Source of the DNA: Marisa cornuarietis
Lineage: Eukaryota > Mollusca > Gastropoda > Architaenioglossa > Ampullariidae
Assembly: GCA_004794655.1 (NCBI GenBank)
Contig: SMMW01000046.1
Span: 7,241,501-7,305,500 of the forward strand
Reading direction: 5' to 3'
DNA: 64,000 nt
Shown here: piece by piece, positions 1-13,200 of the stretch
How the letters are laid out: the number at the start of each line of letters is the position of its first letter
Numbering within the stretch: the first letter of the stretch is position 1
Translations under genes and position numbers: made by a program
The notes under the pieces: generated by a model
What the model was told of the DNA's origin: nothing
The model's input: only the letters and a program-made list of their open reading frames with translations
Database searches by the model: none

Positions 1-950
1 AGGGTTACGATTTTCTTTCTAAATTCTACTTTTCTGTTAAATGAGTAAGAGATTAAAAAAAAACTGAAACTGTGTCTCAACTATTGGTAATTGCATTTTG
101 GACTAGACATTTTGTATGTCCTTTAGTCTTCATCTATGCACCAATAAACCTCTCCTGAAATGAGTGCAAAACACGTGCTTCATTGATTTTCTCTTTGAAA
201 TATACAATAAGTCTTTGAAGCATTCAAAGAAAGGCCAAACAAAGTAAACACCATTTACAAGAGTAAAAATCTGTGTAAAAACATCTCTTTCAAAGAAAGC
301 TTTCATCACACAAAATCCACAAATGGTGTAATATACAAAAGTATGATGTTCATTCTACAATTATACTTTTTACAAGGAGATGCCACAATTAACATAGAAA
401 GTCCCCCAAAACCCTGTAATTCCAGCAAGAAGGCACACGATTCCCTGAACAGGGTTAAATTGAAAATGCAAAGTCCAGTACCATATTTTTGCATAGCTTC
501 ACTTTTGTGAGGTGATATTTCTATACAGTTATGTTCATGTTAACTGGTCTCTTTATCATTATGTTTAATGTGCATGAAATCAGTTTTTTTCTCTGTGGTA
601 GCCTTAGCTCACTTAGATCTGCAGCCAGGTGCACAACACATTGCTGGGCACTATCTTGGTGATACACAAAGCAGCATGCAAACATGTTTATGTGTGTACC
701 TTATGCACAGTTTTTCGGACTGCTTCATGCTGGCCAGCCAGCCTGAAACGTAATAATACCTTGTGCACCTGGCATTGGTTTGCTTGATGCCCAACTTCAG
801 TGACCTTTCATTTGGCAAGAATTCCTGCTATCTGATTGGCTCTTACGACATCAGTGGTTTTACACATCTTTTTAACACAACTTTATTATCCAGGGGTCTG
901 ATTTTGTGAATGTGGTGCCCTTGTCTTCTTCCTTTCTGCCATACCTTCCT
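1..950. other. Intergenic flank, no gene recognised
   Basis: AT-rich sequence without a convincing exon. The short open frames here lack splice context or family motifs. A plus-strand AATAAA at 143-148 could be the polyadenylation signal of a transcript entering from the left, but nothing upstream is visible to support it. Confidence 0.4.
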
Positions 951-1090
951 AAAATCTAAGTCAGGGACCCATTACAAAGCAAGGTCAACTGGGGAAAGTA
1001 TGCACCACACAGGTCTCAAACCACCTTGTATGCATGCCGCTTGATTCGGAGGCTGTTGCTCTAACCTCCAGGCTATCCACTACTCCTAAA
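951..1090 (-). repeat. tRNA-derived SINE relic (family B, 5' part)
   Basis: Read on the minus strand this has a tRNA-like head (GAGGTTAGAGCAACAG, an A-box-like stretch), a B-box-like GGTTTGAGACC, and then the conserved CCCCAGTTGACC block. The same block recurs at about 2740-2990, 4555-4795, 4796-4925 and 40590-40810. The relation between copies is seen directly; naming it a SINE follows from the A/B-box layout. Confidence 0.55.
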
Positions 1091-2739
1091 GCAGGAAAAA
1101 ACTATTCAAAAATCCTTCTTCCTTTCATTTTTAAATCCTATTTATCCAGGGAATACCTATAAATCAGGGATAACAGTGCTCTGGAATGTCACATGGTCAG
1201 AAGACACTATGCTTTCCCCTTTCATAGGCAGAGTCCTGCCAGGCCACTAGATACTCTAGAGATTTCTTTATAGTCCATCTTTACAGGTGTCAGCTCTATC
1301 AACAGTAAAGTACTGGGCATCCTTAACATACACCTATTGCAATGCAAGAAAATGTGGTTTTTCTCTCATTTCTTCTCCAGCTAACAAACATGCTAGTTGA
1401 CAGTCACCTTCTTACAACCTGCCCGGTGTTTACTGCATCCTGTGAACATATCTTTTGATCAACTGGTTGGAAAAAAAAGTACACACCAATGAGCATGTGT
1501 TAATATTATCTTGATTCTTCTGCATCTTGTTTAAAACAAAATGTCGATGCTGTGAAAGAGATCTCCAACCTAACTTTTATGTTCTGAGACCCCTGATGCC
1601 AAATCGTTAACATTTTCAGACATCCATGGCAAATTTTCTGTACATGATTTGGAGCTCTCTGAGGTGATTTACACGTTTCTACATGATGGGAAACCCTGGA
1701 CCTGCCTATATTTTACAGGACATATCCTGGTCAATGCAAGAAGTAAACATAGTCTTCCAAACCAGAAAGCAGATGACAGTCTTCCCCTTCATATTCATAC
1801 TTCTGTCTATATTATGGACAAGAAATCTAAGGAAATTGTAAGAATAACCATTATGCATAATATAAAAAAGATCAATATTAGACAAACAAGAAGCCACTGT
1901 TTCTATATCTTTGTGTGATAAACTAAAAGGTACAATAGCGAAAAAATGGTATATTTATGATGGCTGTTATTTTCATATTTAATATCTTAAGGTTGCTGTT
2001 ATCACAAGACAGAAAAAGAATCTCCTTTTATCCCAACCATGCCTCTGGATTAGACCTAGAAAATTTCATGTGAATTTTTCCAAAATACACGTGGTTTAGA
2101 AACTGGTGATCAGATTTTGATTACTGCCAATGCATAAGTCATTCACAGAATGTCAGAAAATGTACAAGTAGCTGTGGTTGCTGCCTGGGTGTGAAACATG
2201 TAATCTTTCTCCTGAGAGGTAACATTTTCAAATAGTTTCAAGCAAGACAGTTAAAGGAAGATTTTGTAATCATATAGCTAGATTTCTCCAATACAGAAAG
2301 TGGAAAGTTCAAAGCTCAAAAGTCCCAGAGACTGGAAATGTCCCTGTCCACCTAGTAAAAAAAAAAGTGACGAAGAAAGTGGATTCTACATAAGCGTAGA
2401 TATAACAAATCTTTGTCAATCACTTCTCATAATGCCACCAGGTCATGAGATCTTTTACCTTTTATGCTAATGAACACTTGAGTAAGTGGCTGCACAAGTG
2501 GGTGGCCAGACAACAACGAAGACTGGAGAAATAATGTGGATACCATTAGCAACCATGTCGTCTCCACTTCCTTCACAAATTAACAAACACTTAATCTTTA
2601 CTTTTTTTCACAAATCAACTTCTAAAAATTAAAAAAACAAAAAAAACAAAATGTATGCTAAATGAAAAATACCAGGTACATTAGTGCCAAATAAAACCGT
2701 GGCTGGAAATTAAAACTATGTATTCAATCTTACCCCTTT

Positions 2740-2990
2740 TCTTAGCCAAAGAGAAATAAAAGTGATAGTCCCCTAACCTTTCAGTCATTAGCGAGTGAGG
2801 CACACTGGGGCAGTTTTTGTGAGGGCAGTGACCATCTCTTTCTTGCAGTCTTATCTTCCCCAGCACACTAAGGAGCTGGGAACTCCTTCCCGACAGCTGG
2901 GTCAACTGGGGCAAGTTTGAGACAACACATAGGTATCAAACTGCTACACCTTCCAATTCCGAAACCAGATTTCGAACCACTCAGCTCTCT
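2740..2990 (-). repeat. tRNA-derived SINE copy (family B)
   Basis: On the minus strand it starts with GGTTCGAAATCTGG (B-box-like), continues through GTTGACCCAGCTGTCGGG and ends with a TCACTGCCCTCACAAAAACT block. That last block matches the copy at 4555-4795, so this copy is longer than the one at 951-1090. Confidence 0.55.
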
Positions 2991-3099
2991 GCTTTTCCGT
3001 ATAGGTGAAATAACAGTTCATCAATACTTCAGGTACATCTTGTGTCTCCATTGTCCTGTATCACCGGTCATACTTCGTTTAAACACACCTCTTATCTTT

Positions 3100-3701
3100 C
3101 AACTCAGTTTCCAATAAACATTTTAAACAATTCTGCACATAACCAGTTTCCAAACACTGTCGTTTCACTTAACTTTATGAATAATAATAAAAAAAACTTA
3201 TGAAACACATTTAACAAGAAACAAGAATTCTTATGCACACTGTTATTTTAGGGTGCAAAGAGGCTATCTTAAACAGGCAACAAGCAAACGTGATAGAAAC
3301 AGGTTCTGCCAATAAGTGCCATTCAGGTTATAACTAAGGTCTTCATGCATTTAGTATGAAAGGAAGAGAGAGAGAGGAAAAAAAAAAAACAGAACTGGCA
3401 GAACACTGTTCACTTAAAAAGTAAGATAACAGCACTTGTACTGTTAGTTCTCCAAGTGAATCAAGTTAGTGTGTCAAAAAGAAAACTCATAAAGGAAACA
3501 GAAAATCCCAGATCTGATGTACACACGAGAGATGTTGCTGCCAAAAACCCTGAATATGCTGTCATGTTAAAATCAAATAAGTACCAGATCCGCTGCACTT
3601 CCTCCACATAACCAGCAGCCGGCAACGATGGAAACTCCTGACGTGATGAAAGACCCACAGTTTTAATGCTGAACAATCTCTTCACCTAGAGGGGTGAGAA
3701 T
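3100..3701 (-). other. Probable 3' UTR of the zinc-finger gene
   Basis: AT-rich, non-coding sequence directly after the stop codon at 3702-3704 on the minus strand. It contains a GA/A-rich stretch at about 3357-3392. No unambiguous minus-strand AATAAA was found close by, so the transcript end is not fixed. Confidence 0.45.
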
Positions 3702-4217
3702 CTAGCGTTCAACAATACCAATCGGCAAATACACTGGCTCTGAATCCTCTTCCCGCTCTGAACTATCTGTTGTTTCCTCCTGTGGGGCGTACTGCACTTC
3801 TGTTTTGATGATGGCCTGGGCGCCATTAAAGGCAGCTGGCGAGATGGTGAAGAAAGCAGTTGCCTGGACCGCTGAAGGGATGGCTGCAGCAGTTGTCATT
3901 GTGGCTGGAGGAATGGCTGAAACGGATGTGATGGTACTTGTGGTCTTTATCTTGCGTGACTTAGGCTGAAAGGGAGCAGCACTGTGAGCTGTCTGAACCT
4001 GACCAGAAGCCCCTGATGTTTCTGATGGAGTCTTTTTGTATGGTTTAGTGCGGACTTTTAAAAATTCTTCCTGGCTCATGGGATGAATCCCAAAAGCTGT
4101 CAGTAGCTTTCCATGCCGTGTCTTTAAATGACGCTTGTATGTATTGCGTGTCTTGAATTTTGACTTGCATTCTTTACATTCAAAAGGCGTTTCTCCTGTG
4201 TGGCGTCTCAAATGTTC
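3702..4217 (-). CDS. Zinc-finger gene, coding exon 9 (end of finger 3, finger 4, C-terminus)
   Basis: Completes finger 3 (EHLRRH), has the HTGETPF linker and finger 4 (CKEC ... HLKTRH), then an Ala/Thr/Pro-rich tail and acidic DSSEREEDSEP before the end GIVER and stop TAG. Acceptor TTTTAACAG. Confidence 0.9.
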   Translation of the reverse strand, partial: EHLRRHTGETPFECKECKSKFKTRNTYKRHLKTRHGKLLTAFGIHPMSQEEFLKVRTKPYKKTPSETSGASGQVQTAHSAAPFQPKSRKIKTTSTITSVSAIPPATMTTAAAIPSAVQATAFFTISPAAFNGAQAIIKTEVQYAPQEETTDSSEREEDSEPVYLPIGIVER

Positions 4218-7200
4218 CTGTTAAAAATGTTAAGTCAGAAATGCGTCAAAACAATATAACATATCTTTATTATAAGCAACAAGAATTCAGTACATTTGAA
4301 AGAAGTCTATTTAAACCTTGCATTTCCCACATTTGTCAGAACCCTGTCAAAGTCAGAGCTCCTAATGGTGGATCTAGCAATGGGGCAAGATGGGACATGG
4401 CTTGGTAGTCTTTGACCTGACAGTGTAGGGAAGAAGCTGTTCAAGATCTTGGTTATCTTGGAGCATGCATTTGTGAGGCCATTGCCTGTCTCTTCTCCCT
4501 CACTGCCCAACCTTTCACAACTCTCTACAGAGTCAAAAGAAACAGACAATAAGTGGTTATAGCACAGGAGTTTGAACCTGAAGACATGCTAGCTTAATAT
4601 CCATGTGGCGCAGCAAACTTCTCCCAGTTTACCCAGTTGTCGGAAAAGGGTACCTGATTCCAGAGGGTTTGGGAAAGGTAAAGAGGGAAAGGAAATGGGT
4701 CACCACCCTCACAAAAAACTGGCCCTGAGAAAAATGTGGTTTTTAATACCTCATTCCCCAGTGACCTAAAAAAAAAGGTTATGGCATAACATTTACTGAT
4801 TCAGACACCCACTCCACAGCTGGGTCAAGTAGGGTAAGTATGCTGCACCACATGGGTACTGAACTGGCTCCTATGCATGCTTTTGGATTCAGAGGCCATT
4901 GCTGTAACCACTAGCCACTAGGCTCCCTCTCCCTTATGAGTGGAGAGTGGAATGGAAAGAGCCAGGAAAAGCAAAAATAAGGCTGACAAGTAGGAAGGGT
5001 ACATACATAAGGTTGCTGAAGAAAAAATGGCAAAACAGATAAACCTTCAAGCATACTTCATTTTAAATCAATGTTTGTTGTATTAAAAATAATTAGAGGT
5101 AGCCTAAAACAACCCCCATTTTTCATAAACATTTTTTTAATAGGAAAAAAAGTACCTTAAAATGGCTGGGGTGTCTAAATTTCCGTCCACAGTCTTTACA
5201 ATTGAATCGACTCAGGTTATTATGGATCAGCATATGATAATTGAGGCTATGCTGACGTGTGAATGTTGTTTTACAAATCAGGCATTGGAATGGCTTGATT
5301 CCTGAAAAATAAGAAAGACAAATTATGACTGGACTTTAGCATTCTAGGCAAACTAGTGTGCGCGTGTGCACACACACATAAACAAACACACAACTAATCC
5401 TGAACCTCCTTCCATTTGTGTTAAACAATGAGCTGTGCTCACAGAACATCTTAGTCTACTGCAAAATGTTATTCAAAAGGAAAAAGATATAAAATGATTT
5501 GTCTGCTATATTTTCCAATGTTTTAGATTCTGGATATGTGTCCCCACCACAGACAGTAGCCCTTTCACCTTGTTTACTATTCTGTTCGATCTTTAATACC
5601 AGTACTCCATGTGCACTGTCTGCTTGCCTCCATCACCATTTGCATATCACTTCCTCTGGGCATCTTGAGTTGCGTGCACTGTCACTGCTCTGGGTTTGCT
5701 TGGGATACGTCCATGGAATCGTTCAACACAACTGTAGACTCGGCTTCGCCATAACTTTATAACTTTTGTGTTTTTGTCTCAAGTCCAATTTCTTTTCTTT
5801 GCTTTTTGACTGTGAGCTTGCCTAAATAGCTGGGATATGGTGCTATATAAGTGAAATTTATGAACTCACCAGCATGGCTTCGATAATGGTACATTAGCGT
5901 GGCTCCTGCTGTGAAAGACTTGTCTTTGCAAATCTTACAGACTAGAGTCATTTTGTCATCCTTCTTTCGCCCCTTCAGTTCCCGTATGCAGCGTAATGCA
6001 ACTCTCTGGAACAGAACAGGAAAATGAGGGACAACATGACCACAGTACTGCTGCATGTTTGAATCATTTTGAAGTGAGAAATATGTCCCATGAATGCTAC
6101 ACCATGCATATAGCCTTATTCATTTCTCTTTGTTTTACCATTTCTGTCGTCTTTATTTCAGTAGAAAAGTACATAAAATCATTTAAAAGAACAGCTCTGT
6201 GTATACCTTTTCCCAATCAGCTGGACTTTCCCTTTGTGCTCGACTAAACGTTGCCACTTTCTTACGCCGCTTTGGACTGGCAACACTTTCTTCTACCTCA
6301 CTGGCTGAATGATCCTCTTCAGGAACAGCTAGTCTTCCTCGGGTTGCTAGAAGTGACTTTGGCATGGGAGGATATGGTTCTATTAAAAAAAAATAAATAA
6401 ACAAACAAACCTTCATCTTCTATACACACACTACAAAGTAACGCAACTAAAAAATGTCTCTACTAGAGCATCTTAAAGTTCAAGCAGCTTTTTTATTTTA
6501 AAAACATAGTTTGTCCCTTTTTTTGTAGAACTGAATTATTAGAATGATAGCAAGTTGTCATACCTTAGAATGATCTGTGATAATGATATGACATTCATTC
6601 TTATTTCCATTCAAGCTTCTATTGACAGCCAAATGGAATGCTATGACTCGCAAGTTCTGTGTATGCAGTGGATTTTATTATGTGTGTTTGTCTGCACGAG
6701 TGCGCACTTTAAAAGGAACATTTTTAGACACAATTGTATGCCTACATAATCACAGAAGATGCACAGCAAATGAATAATACTTACTCTCACCAGAATGACC
6801 TGCATCTTCACTGCTGGGTCCAGCCACAGTGACCGCTGCAACTGCATTCATTTTTCTTGGCACAATCTCCTCCACGCTCACCATAGGCACCTCCCCACCC
6901 GAGACATGTGACAACGGCAGAATTGGCACAGAGAGTCCTGAGCCCTGAGATTGAGAGCTTGTGCTTGAGGATGAGTCACTAATATCGCCGTCATCTTCAC
7001 TGTCATCATTTCCTTCGTAGACACTGTGCCAACCAGGTTTTTTGCCACAGACACTAGTATAGCTGTGGTCTAAGAATGGCTGAACCTGAGCCAGTTTTTC
7101 AGCAGCAGCAAGTTGTACGTCTTCTGCTGGACTCTCTGGCATAGTCTGAGCTGTATCTGCCTGACTTTTGATAGGGGGTGATTTAGAAGACTTTTTTCTC

Positions 7201-10200
7201 TGTGCTTTTGTCCCAGAAGCAGTTGCAGGAACGTTGCCCTCTGCAAGACTTGCAGATTTCTTTTCCGGTTCTTTCACATTGTCTCCTAATGTGATCTGGC
7301 TCTCTTCAGCACTTTTATCAACAGATGACTGTTTCTGAATCTGGCGCTTGTTACCCTTCTTCTGACCTTGGCCTATTTCTGAAGAGCTTTTTGTCTTTTT
7401 GCTCTTGCTTTTTTCGCTGTCCAAACTTCCAGATGCAGATGACTGTGGCTCATTCATAAGGGTCTTCTCTTCTTCAGGCTCTTCAGAGGAATCATTTCCA
7501 CTTTCTTTGTCTGATGATTTGCTTGACTTGAGGGAAGTAAATTTTCCTTTGGTTTTCCTTTTCTTGCTGGAAGTTGGTTCTGCAGTGGCTGGGGCTGGTC
7601 TCTTCTTCTTCTTTGCCGCTTCTGCTGGACAAAACTCAACTGTTAACAACTACTCACACGGACTTTACCATAATAGTTCATGCACAAGCTAGCAGTTTGA
7701 TTTCTGCTTCTTTTAGGGATAAAAACTATGAAAGATTGTTTCTCATTTCTTTCAAATTAAGAATTCCAGACCCCTTCTTGGAGCATGGAAAAGACTATGG
7801 GAGTAATTAAATAGCAAAACACTAAAAATCGAAATTAGTTTTAAACAATTAATTATGCACTTGCAAATAAATAGAACAATACAAAATGTATTCTTCAAGT
7901 TAAATCAACTCTCAGATTCTACATTAACTGAATATTTCTTTGCAAAAATAAACAAAAAATAAATGACAGGTTTTAAAAAAGCCAAAAGTCACATAGCCTC
8001 ATAGCAGGAAACCAAAAGTCATTGGATCATGTCTAGGGTTTATGTGTATTCATGCCTCTTCTGCTACTTTTTCACCCATACCCCCCACTAAATTCAGGTA
8101 CCCATCACTCCTGGGTGGGCAGAGGTTCTTCATTCTCCAGCCCAAGCAAGCTTTGGACTAGCAACCTTTTGATCTCAAGTCCAGCAAACTGATTACAAGA
8201 TTATGCTGCCTGAGGACAGACACAGTTTAAGCGCAAAATATCTTTTCCAGCTTGAATCTTTTATTTAAGTAGCATTATTACCTGTTTCTTTTTTCCTCCT
8301 CACACGCAGAGGTATGGCAATGAACTCTTCTTTTGCATTGGGATCTGAATTAAATAGAGCAGCAGAAAAACATGAATAATGAATATAGCTTCATAAATAA
8401 TGATTGTCTATGTCTTTATTTAATATTTGACTGCTATTACTTGTGCTTTACATACACCAGTGGGCTATAATACATCAGACAAATTGAACCATGACTATGC
8501 CATGAGGCACACAGGTTACTGAACTGCCAGAGCATTGGTGAAATAATCAGGTTTTGTACAAGCATGAAAACATAGTGATGCAATATGTGTGCACACATCC
8601 CCAAAGCATTCATTATTAAGAGGACAATGGAGCAACTTCATTTGTGTATGTTACATATGGTTGTGGGTATAAATAACAAATAAAAAAAAAAAAATTTTGG
8701 CCAGCACAAAATTTTTTAAAAATTTTGGAAAGCAAAGTTATTTTCGGGAATGCTGTTGCAATTATTTCCCATCATTTAATGGGTGCAAGTCAAAAACAAC
8801 ATATTGTGTTGCTAATCACAGTTATAATACTGTGGCTTGAAGAGTTGAATTTGAAGTACATTTATCTAGATAACGTCAGGTGTTTGTTGAGCTACGCTGT
8901 GTTGTTGGACAAGAAAAAGCATGCTTCTGTATAGTAGGAATAGACCTTGTAAGATTAGGATTTTGCGGTAACTCAAAACCCTCTTGCTTCTTGAGTGTAG
9001 TCCTGTACTGCTCAGATCATCACAAAACCAACATGATCTTAATAATAATAGGATTTGTATAGTGCATTTCCCCACACGGAGGTGAGCTTGATGCGCTTCA
9101 CAAGAGACCAGGGGAAGTGGGAAAAGAGGTCGTGTGATGTAGACATCTCAATTGAGTATAAACAACAACATACATAAATGAACATGCACCAGTTAGCAAT
9201 ACAAGAACATGAAGGAATGCAGATATCAGAGTGTGGGGGAGAAAGGACAACAGGATGGACGAGTTACAGTGGGTGTTTCTGAAAGAGATACGTTTTAAAT
9301 CCAGATCGGAAGGCAAGTACCAACTCCGCTGTGTGAAGAGAGGGCGGCAGGTCATTCCAAATACTGAGTCCAGAGAAGAGAAAGAGTGATGGTTGAACGT
9401 CTCCAGCCTGATATGTGGACTAGAGAGAATACCGGCATGGGCCGAGTGAACTGGCCTGTGAGGCTGGTATGGCAACACAAGCTCAGATATATAGATCTTG
9501 AGTGCAAAACCATGACTGCTTAGTCTAAGATGGGATGAGGATTCCCTGTTATATTGCAACTTCATGCCAACTTTGAAATAACTTTGAAACACTGCTCAAG
9601 TTTTATAAAATTTTCAGATTTCCTCCAAAAGACATTCTTCCTCAAGACTTCACTTTCTTTTATGAAATGGTCAAACACTCTACTTCATCTTAACACACTT
9701 TTTCAGAATCAAAATGGTACCCTGACAATGTGCAAAAGGCCTTTGATAAGGTGTGGAAAGTAGGACTACTGATGAAACTCCAATGCATTGGCGTTGAAGG
9801 CAATATGGGCCAAATCCTAACTGCACAACAGACTATATCCAGGGTGTTGGTGGATGGACACTGTAGCCAGAAGGTACTCAGCAAGAAGTTCTTTCACCGA
9901 CCCTGTAATACTTGTCATTAACCACCTTGTGTTAGAGTTACCCAAAGGAACTAATACTGCCGTTTAATCAGATGACCTATTCTCTGGTGCTTGTGGGAGT
10001 TAAGAACAACAGTAATATACAGGGTGCAGTGCAGTCTGGACAAAATCACACTGTGGTTAGACAACTGGTACATGTCAGTCAACAGCAACTTTTTTCTCAT
10101 GCTCCACTAAAACACAAGTTGCAAAGCTAAGGATAGAAGGCACACCACTAAAATCTGAAGATCAAAGGAGATGTCTGGCTATGACCTTTGACAAAAGGCT

Positions 10201-13200
10201 GACAGGAAAGCAGTATAGTACCAGTGCTGAAATTAAGGCCAGAAGAAAACTTACCTGTTTGGCACTGACTGAGGGTGGAGAAGGGATGAGAAAATCCTCA
10301 AAACTGTGTGTCACAGAACTTTAGGACCACACCTAGAATAAAGGTCAAACACTTGGACGACAGCAGCCAACATACACCAACAGACCCTAGACAAAGTCCA
10401 GAATCAAGCACTGAGAATAATTGCCGGCGCCATGAGAAAAACACCAGCAGACGAGATGGAGCAGATTACAGCATTCATCCCCACCCTTTAGCAAGAGTAG
10501 AGAGTGCAAGGCCCTAGTACAAGCCCTCAAGTACAAGCACAGCACAGACCACATGAATGCTAAGCAAAGACACCATTTTCAGGCAGGCTCAAGATCAAGC
10601 TTCGTGACAGAGATGCTGGCACCGCAGAGACAACACCAGAAAAGACTGCCAGCAGAAGCAGAGAACCAAATCCCTTCTAATGCGGGCCATCTGGTGGTGC
10701 AACAGTTGCCGCCTGTCACCAATAGACTGAGGGTTGGCTGTCCTGTGTTCGTCTCAGGCACGCTGTTCTTCCTATGCATGTGGCATCTGTTTACAGGGCT
10801 GGCTGCTTTGCCGTGATATGGTCTTAGTTGCTGGCTCGGTGTAAAACACCGATTTCCCCCCTCTAATGATCTTCCCTCGGAAGAGACAGCTGCTTTGAGA
10901 TCTGTACCTCAATGCCCCATGTCACAGCAAAGGACAAACACAGTGATACAAACAAGAAAACTCTAGTGCTTGCCATGCTAGAAGAAAAATACCATCAAGA
11001 ATGTTGGATATGGAATTACGTAGATGGGTCAGTGACATATGCCATCCAAAAAATGGAGGAGTTGGGCATAAATTAAGTACCTTGATGGACAAAGGCAGGC
11101 AGTAGACATACCAACAGGCTGTCACTGCACCTCCGTCAAAGCTGAACATTGCAGTGAACAGTGTCCACAACAACACAGGCTCAGACTTGCAGGTGGTGTT
11201 ACTAATAAATGCCCCGTTTGTGCTACAAGCTGCCAGCAATAACTGGTTAAATAAAATGACAGCAGCACTAAAAAAATGGTACTGCAATGGGATACCCTTA
11301 CAATGTGGTACTGAAGCCAATGAGAAGGCTGACCATATGGAAAAACTTGGGCTGAAGACTGGCAGGATAAAAACAAGGCCAATGATTCATACCAGAGATG
11401 AAGACCATCATCAAGGCTCTGCCCAGCCACCAGACAGCTATCATCATCTATCTAGATTAGACCATGTGATAATTTTCCTCCTCAGGACAGAGCATATCTG
11501 ATTAAAACACCACCTACGCTAGAATCTAGATCTGGTGTAATCTCCAGTGTGTTCCTGTGGGAATGCAGAGCAAACCACAGAGCATATCCTCCAGAAAATG
11601 AAGGTGGAGATCTGGCCATTGTTGGTGCCTCTTGACATTAAGCTGTATGGACTGTGGATGCTCTGCAGAAAACTGCCAGTTTCATTTGTAGAGCTGGCCT
11701 CCAGGTGTAATAGCAAACAATGCCAGCATTAACATGTGTTCAGGGGCAAAAAAAAGGGCTTCTCTATGGCTACACTAACCAAATTGTGTTTCTGTTTCAA
11801 AATAGACATCACTACACAAAAGAAAAAAAAGCAGGGAACTGTTCGTTCCTGACAGGCAAAGGAATGAATTTATCCCTAAAATCTCTCCACATTCATGTTA
11901 AGCAGGTGTTTCTGATCATGTCATTTTATGTTGGAAACTGAACTGTGTTGACCAAGAGTCCTAACTAAGACTTGGCTGAAGTGTCACTGATAAGAAGGTC
12001 CACACATCACAGTTTTTACTGTTTTAGTAGTCTTTTTCTCATAAAATAATGAAGAACTTTCTATAGTCCATTGTGGTGTGAAAATATTTTTTTTCAAGAA
12101 ATTTGTGCCTTCCTACCCTTTTCACAAACTTTGTAGATCTCTGATTTATTCATGTTCATTCAAGTTTAAGACACAAAAAGTTTATGCAGAATAAAACAGT
12201 TTACAAAATGCTCTTTACCACTTTATGTGAATTATGGTTGTGTTTACTATAGATTTATGGGCGAAAAAGTGTTTAAACAGTGCAAGATGCTGTTCTGTCA
12301 GAGTATTTAGTATCTAGATATGTCTTTATAAGCAAAGTGTTAAGCTTCCAAAACTCTTTCAGGTCTTGAACACAGTTTTCCATTTTCCCACAACTTTTCC
12401 TGACCGTCAAAACTATGTATGAACCTTATGTATGATAAACAAGAAAGACTCTTACAGCCGAACAATTTATCTGCCATCTTTTCATATGTTTGTACATAAA
12501 ACTAAAAGCAGTGGCCCAATAAGTAGATTTATACCAAGAAAAGGTTTACAAACCATTTGCTCTCTCTGTCAGTGTGCGAATGTGACCATCAAGATGTTTC
12601 ATCATTTGAATACGAGCACGAGTCTCATTTCCAAAGCTGGTAAACTGTTCTTGGCACTTGTCTGGCATTAAGAAACAATGGTAGGTATACATTCTCTTCA
12701 TTTCATCAGAAGTCAGGTCTGCAAACAAGCTGAATATTGACCTGGTAGAGAGATGTATTATGTGCTCCAACGTGACTTCTTCAAGCGACTGTATGCTTCG
12801 CTTGGTGACCTGAAAAGAAGTCAATGATTTTCCACATTACTACTAAAATTAGGATGCAGATGAATAATAATTTCTAGTTTCCTAGTAAAATTATGCCTTT
12901 TTGTTGATCTACCATTTCGGCCACTAAAAGTGAAGAATATACAACTAAAAACTTTCTAGCACTATCCTTAATGTGATGAAAGACAATAAAATTCAAATAA
13001 AACTACTAACAAGTAATTTAGACAAATTTACTTTACCTTTTTTGGCATTTTCTTGGACTGTGCCTCCTCTTCCTTAACAGTTGTCTCTGCTGTCTCCGCA
13101 TTCACATCTGATCCTTTCTTAGGAGGACTCTTTTCTTGCAGAGGACTCTTTTCCTGCAGAGAACTCTTTTTGGAAACTGTTTGTCCATCCTCTTTTTTGA

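Noticed and set aside
9098..9592. 164-codon minus-strand frame as a host gene
   Set aside because: It is a LINE C-terminal fragment, shown by its match to 56056-56865 and the shared 3' end.
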